From Cytobacillus horneckiae (GTDB lineage: Bacteria > Bacillota > Bacilli > Bacillales > Cytobacillaceae), in assembly GCF_002835735.1 (NCBI RefSeq), contig NZ_PISD01000074.1, positions 1 through 41,153 on the forward strand: a stretch of 41,153 nt of DNA. Direction: 5' to 3'. The first letter of the stretch is position 1; every line of letters starts with the position of its first letter. Below the pieces are notes generated by a model. It was not told the DNA's origin and did no database searches. It saw only the letters and a program-made list of their open reading frames with translations. The position numbers were made by a program, and so were the translations under genes. Below, in pieces: positions 39,630 to 41,153 of this stretch.

Positions 39630-41027
39630 ATGAAAAAAACAATTATTTCTGTTGCTTTAGCTGCATCACTGATCTTCGGTGCAATAGGCACACAAGCTGT
39701 ATTCGCAAAGCCATCCGAAGGAGCACAAAACCAAATTACGCACAATTTTGATCACAAAGTGATTAAAAAGCTAAATGTAGAAAAAATGTATAATAACATT
39801 GACTATTTATCTCAAACACCGCGAGTGGCGGGAACGGAGTCAGAAGAAAATGCAGTGAAGTTTATCAAGCAGCAATTTAAATCTTATGGATATCAAGTAG
39901 AGGTTCAGCCATTTACTTTCTACGGATATACTGCACCACATACCATTGAGTTAGACGTGGAAGGCTATAATGGGACGTTCAAACCGGCTTCATTTACATA
40001 TTCAGTAAGCGGCAATGTATCGGGTGAGCTTGTATACGGTGGATTAGGGACACCAGATGAATTGTCATCATTAGATTTGAATGGAAAAATTGCATTAATT
40101 AAACGCGGGGATATCAGCTTTGGTGAAAAAGTGTTAAATGCAGCTGCAGAAGGCGCGGCGGGCGTCATTATCTTTAATAATGCTCCAGGCGCAATGAATG
40201 GTACATTAGGTGAGGCGAGTGATGATTATGTGCCTGCTGTTGCCATTACGAAAGCAGAAGGCGATGCGCTGTTGGCAGCATTGGAAGCGGGAGCGCTAAC
40301 AGCTTCTTTAAACATTGAAGGGGCAAGAACAGGAGAAAATGTATCTCACAATGTAATTGCTACGAAAAAGCCAACTAATAAAAAGAAAAACACAAAAGAA
40401 ATCATCGTAGTGGGAGCGCATCATGATTCAGTAGCCGGAGCACCTGGAGCAAATGATGATGCATCAGGTACAGCGATGACTTTGGAGCTTGCACGAGTAT
40501 TTAAAAACTTGCCAACGGATACAGAAATTCGATTTATTACGTTTGGCGCAGAGGAATTAGGTTTAATCGGTTCTACACACTATGTAGGCACGCTGACTGA
40601 TGATGAGATTAGTAGAACAGTGGCAAACTTTAACCTTGACATGGTTGGCAGCAGAGATGCCGGTGATTTAGTCCTTACAACATTGGATGGTCAGCCAAAT
40701 CTTGTAACAGACCTCGCCAGAGCAGCCAGTACAAGGCTGAATGGAGAACCGTCTCCTATTGCACAAGGAGGACGCAGTGACCACGTTCCATTTGCAGAAG
40801 TGGGAATTCCTGCTGCACTATTTATTCACAGTCCTACTGAGCCATGGTATCATACGCCGGAAGACACTATCGATAAAATCAGCAAGGAAAAGCTCCAAGA
40901 TGTAGCTGAGATTGTTGGATCAGCTGTCTACGAGCGAGCTCAATTCGATAACAAGGGGCCAAAGCCTAAGAAAGTGGAAAATGTAAAAGCAGACAAACAG
41001 CAAAAACATGAACAAAATATTAAATAA
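39630..41027 (+). CDS. Secreted M28 aminopeptidase with PA domain (YwaD-like)
   Basis: 465-residue extracellular zinc aminopeptidase. A signal peptide ends at AVFA (about residue 26). A protease-associated domain (about 130-230, with GKIALIKRGDISFGEKVLNA) is inserted before the M28 catalytic core. Zinc and catalytic residues are His264 (AHHDS), Asp276 (GANDDASG), Glu308 and Glu309 (GAEELGL), Asp337 (NLDMVG) and His408 (WYHTPEDT). A lysine-rich 25-residue tail ends the protein. It resembles B. subtilis YwaD, which releases N-terminal residues from peptides. GTAGGGGG precedes the ATG, and TATAAT at 39575-39580 is a likely -10. Confidence 0.9.
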   Translation: MKKTIISVALAASLIFGAIGTQAVFAKPSEGAQNQITHNFDHKVIKKLNVEKMYNNIDYLSQTPRVAGTESEENAVKFIKQQFKSYGYQVEVQPFTFYGYTAPHTIELDVEGYNGTFKPASFTYSVSGNVSGELVYGGLGTPDELSSLDLNGKIALIKRGDISFGEKVLNAAAEGAAGVIIFNNAPGAMNGTLGEASDDYVPAVAITKAEGDALLAALEAGALTASLNIEGARTGENVSHNVIATKKPTNKKKNTKEIIVVGAHHDSVAGAPGANDDASGTAMTLELARVFKNLPTDTEIRFITFGAEELGLIGSTHYVGTLTDDEISRTVANFNLDMVGSRDAGDLVLTTLDGQPNLVTDLARAASTRLNGEPSPIAQGGRSDHVPFAEVGIPAALFIHSPTEPWYHTPEDTIDKISKEKLQDVAEIVGSAVYERAQFDNKGPKPKKVENVKADKQQKHEQNIK

Positions 41028-41032
41028 AACTG

Positions 41033-41068
41033 CAGCCTTTACCAATTGATTTGGTAGAGGCTGTTTTT
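41033..41068 (+). terminator. Terminator after the aminopeptidase gene
   Basis: CAGCCTTTACCAA and TTGGTAGAGGCTG form a 13-bp stem with one mismatch around TTGAT, followed by TTTTTT. The last 85 bases of the window show nothing further. Confidence 0.92.
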
Positions 41069-41153
41069 TAGTCTGCAAGCGTCTAATCGAGAGTTTTCAT
41101 TGCTATTTTTTGCCTCAGCATTAGCGACATTTGCGTCACCATTTAAATATTTG

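Noticed and set aside
1..41153. CRISPR arrays, rRNA, tRNA genes, intact insertion sequences or attachment sites
   Set aside because: Looked for on both strands by eye; no regularly spaced repeat array, cloverleaf-like gene, transposase or integrase was seen.

Overview
The window is a chromosomal stretch from a low-to-moderate GC Firmicute, almost certainly a Bacillaceae member other than Bacillus subtilis itself. The reasons are strong AGGAGG-type ribosome binding sites, frequent TTG/GTG starts, compact sigma-A and sigma-B promoters, cre-like CcpA sites, a GntR operator of the B. subtilis type, an xpaC-yaaN pair, orphan sporulation-type kinases and an RsbR paralogue. No rRNA, tRNA, CRISPR array or intact insertion sequence was seen.

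Layout. 1-214: the 3' end of a 1-pyrroline-5-carboxylate dehydrogenase gene. 511-7103: a seven-gene operon (D-Ala-D-Ala dipeptidase, five-component dipeptide ABC importer, XRE-cupin regulator) laid out like E. coli ddpXABCDF. 7181-8414: a small accessory patch with two divergent XRE regulators, like a prophage repressor/Cro switch, and an unrecognised 129-residue protein. 8851-12485 (minus strand): gluconate operon gntR-gntK-gntP. 12992-18035: an HcxA/GldA-like dehydrogenase, a NitT/TauT-type ABC importer and a PLP aminotransferase, probably one 2-hydroxy/2-oxo-acid salvage unit. 18679-23610: a ugp-type glycerol-3-phosphate/glycerophosphodiester importer with a cytosolic phosphodiesterase, behind a row of Pho-box-like repeats. 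23949-26847: a TRAP carboxylate transporter with a cre-like site in its leader.

26926-33623 holds single genes: an APH-fold kinase, a DAACS symporter lacking the acid-binding arginine, an RsbR-type stressosome protein behind a near-consensus sigma-B promoter, a class D sortase, a ketopantoate-reductase-like enzyme and a PAS histidine kinase. 34028-36307 holds xpaC-yaaN, a small ORF or gene remnant and a small membrane protein. 36527-41027 holds a second orphan PAS kinase (minus strand), a small excisionase-type HTH protein, a single-domain FAD protein and a secreted M28 aminopeptidase.

The dominant theme is nutrient scavenging: peptidoglycan dipeptides, gluconate, an unknown 2-hydroxy or amino acid, phosphodiesters, carboxylates and peptides. 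Each system carries its own promoter and terminator, and several have readable control sites. The least explained parts are the dehydrogenase-importer-aminotransferase operon, the XRE patch with its possible ATA start codon, the altered symporter and the FAD protein. I found no single unit that is clearly a new defence or mobile system.
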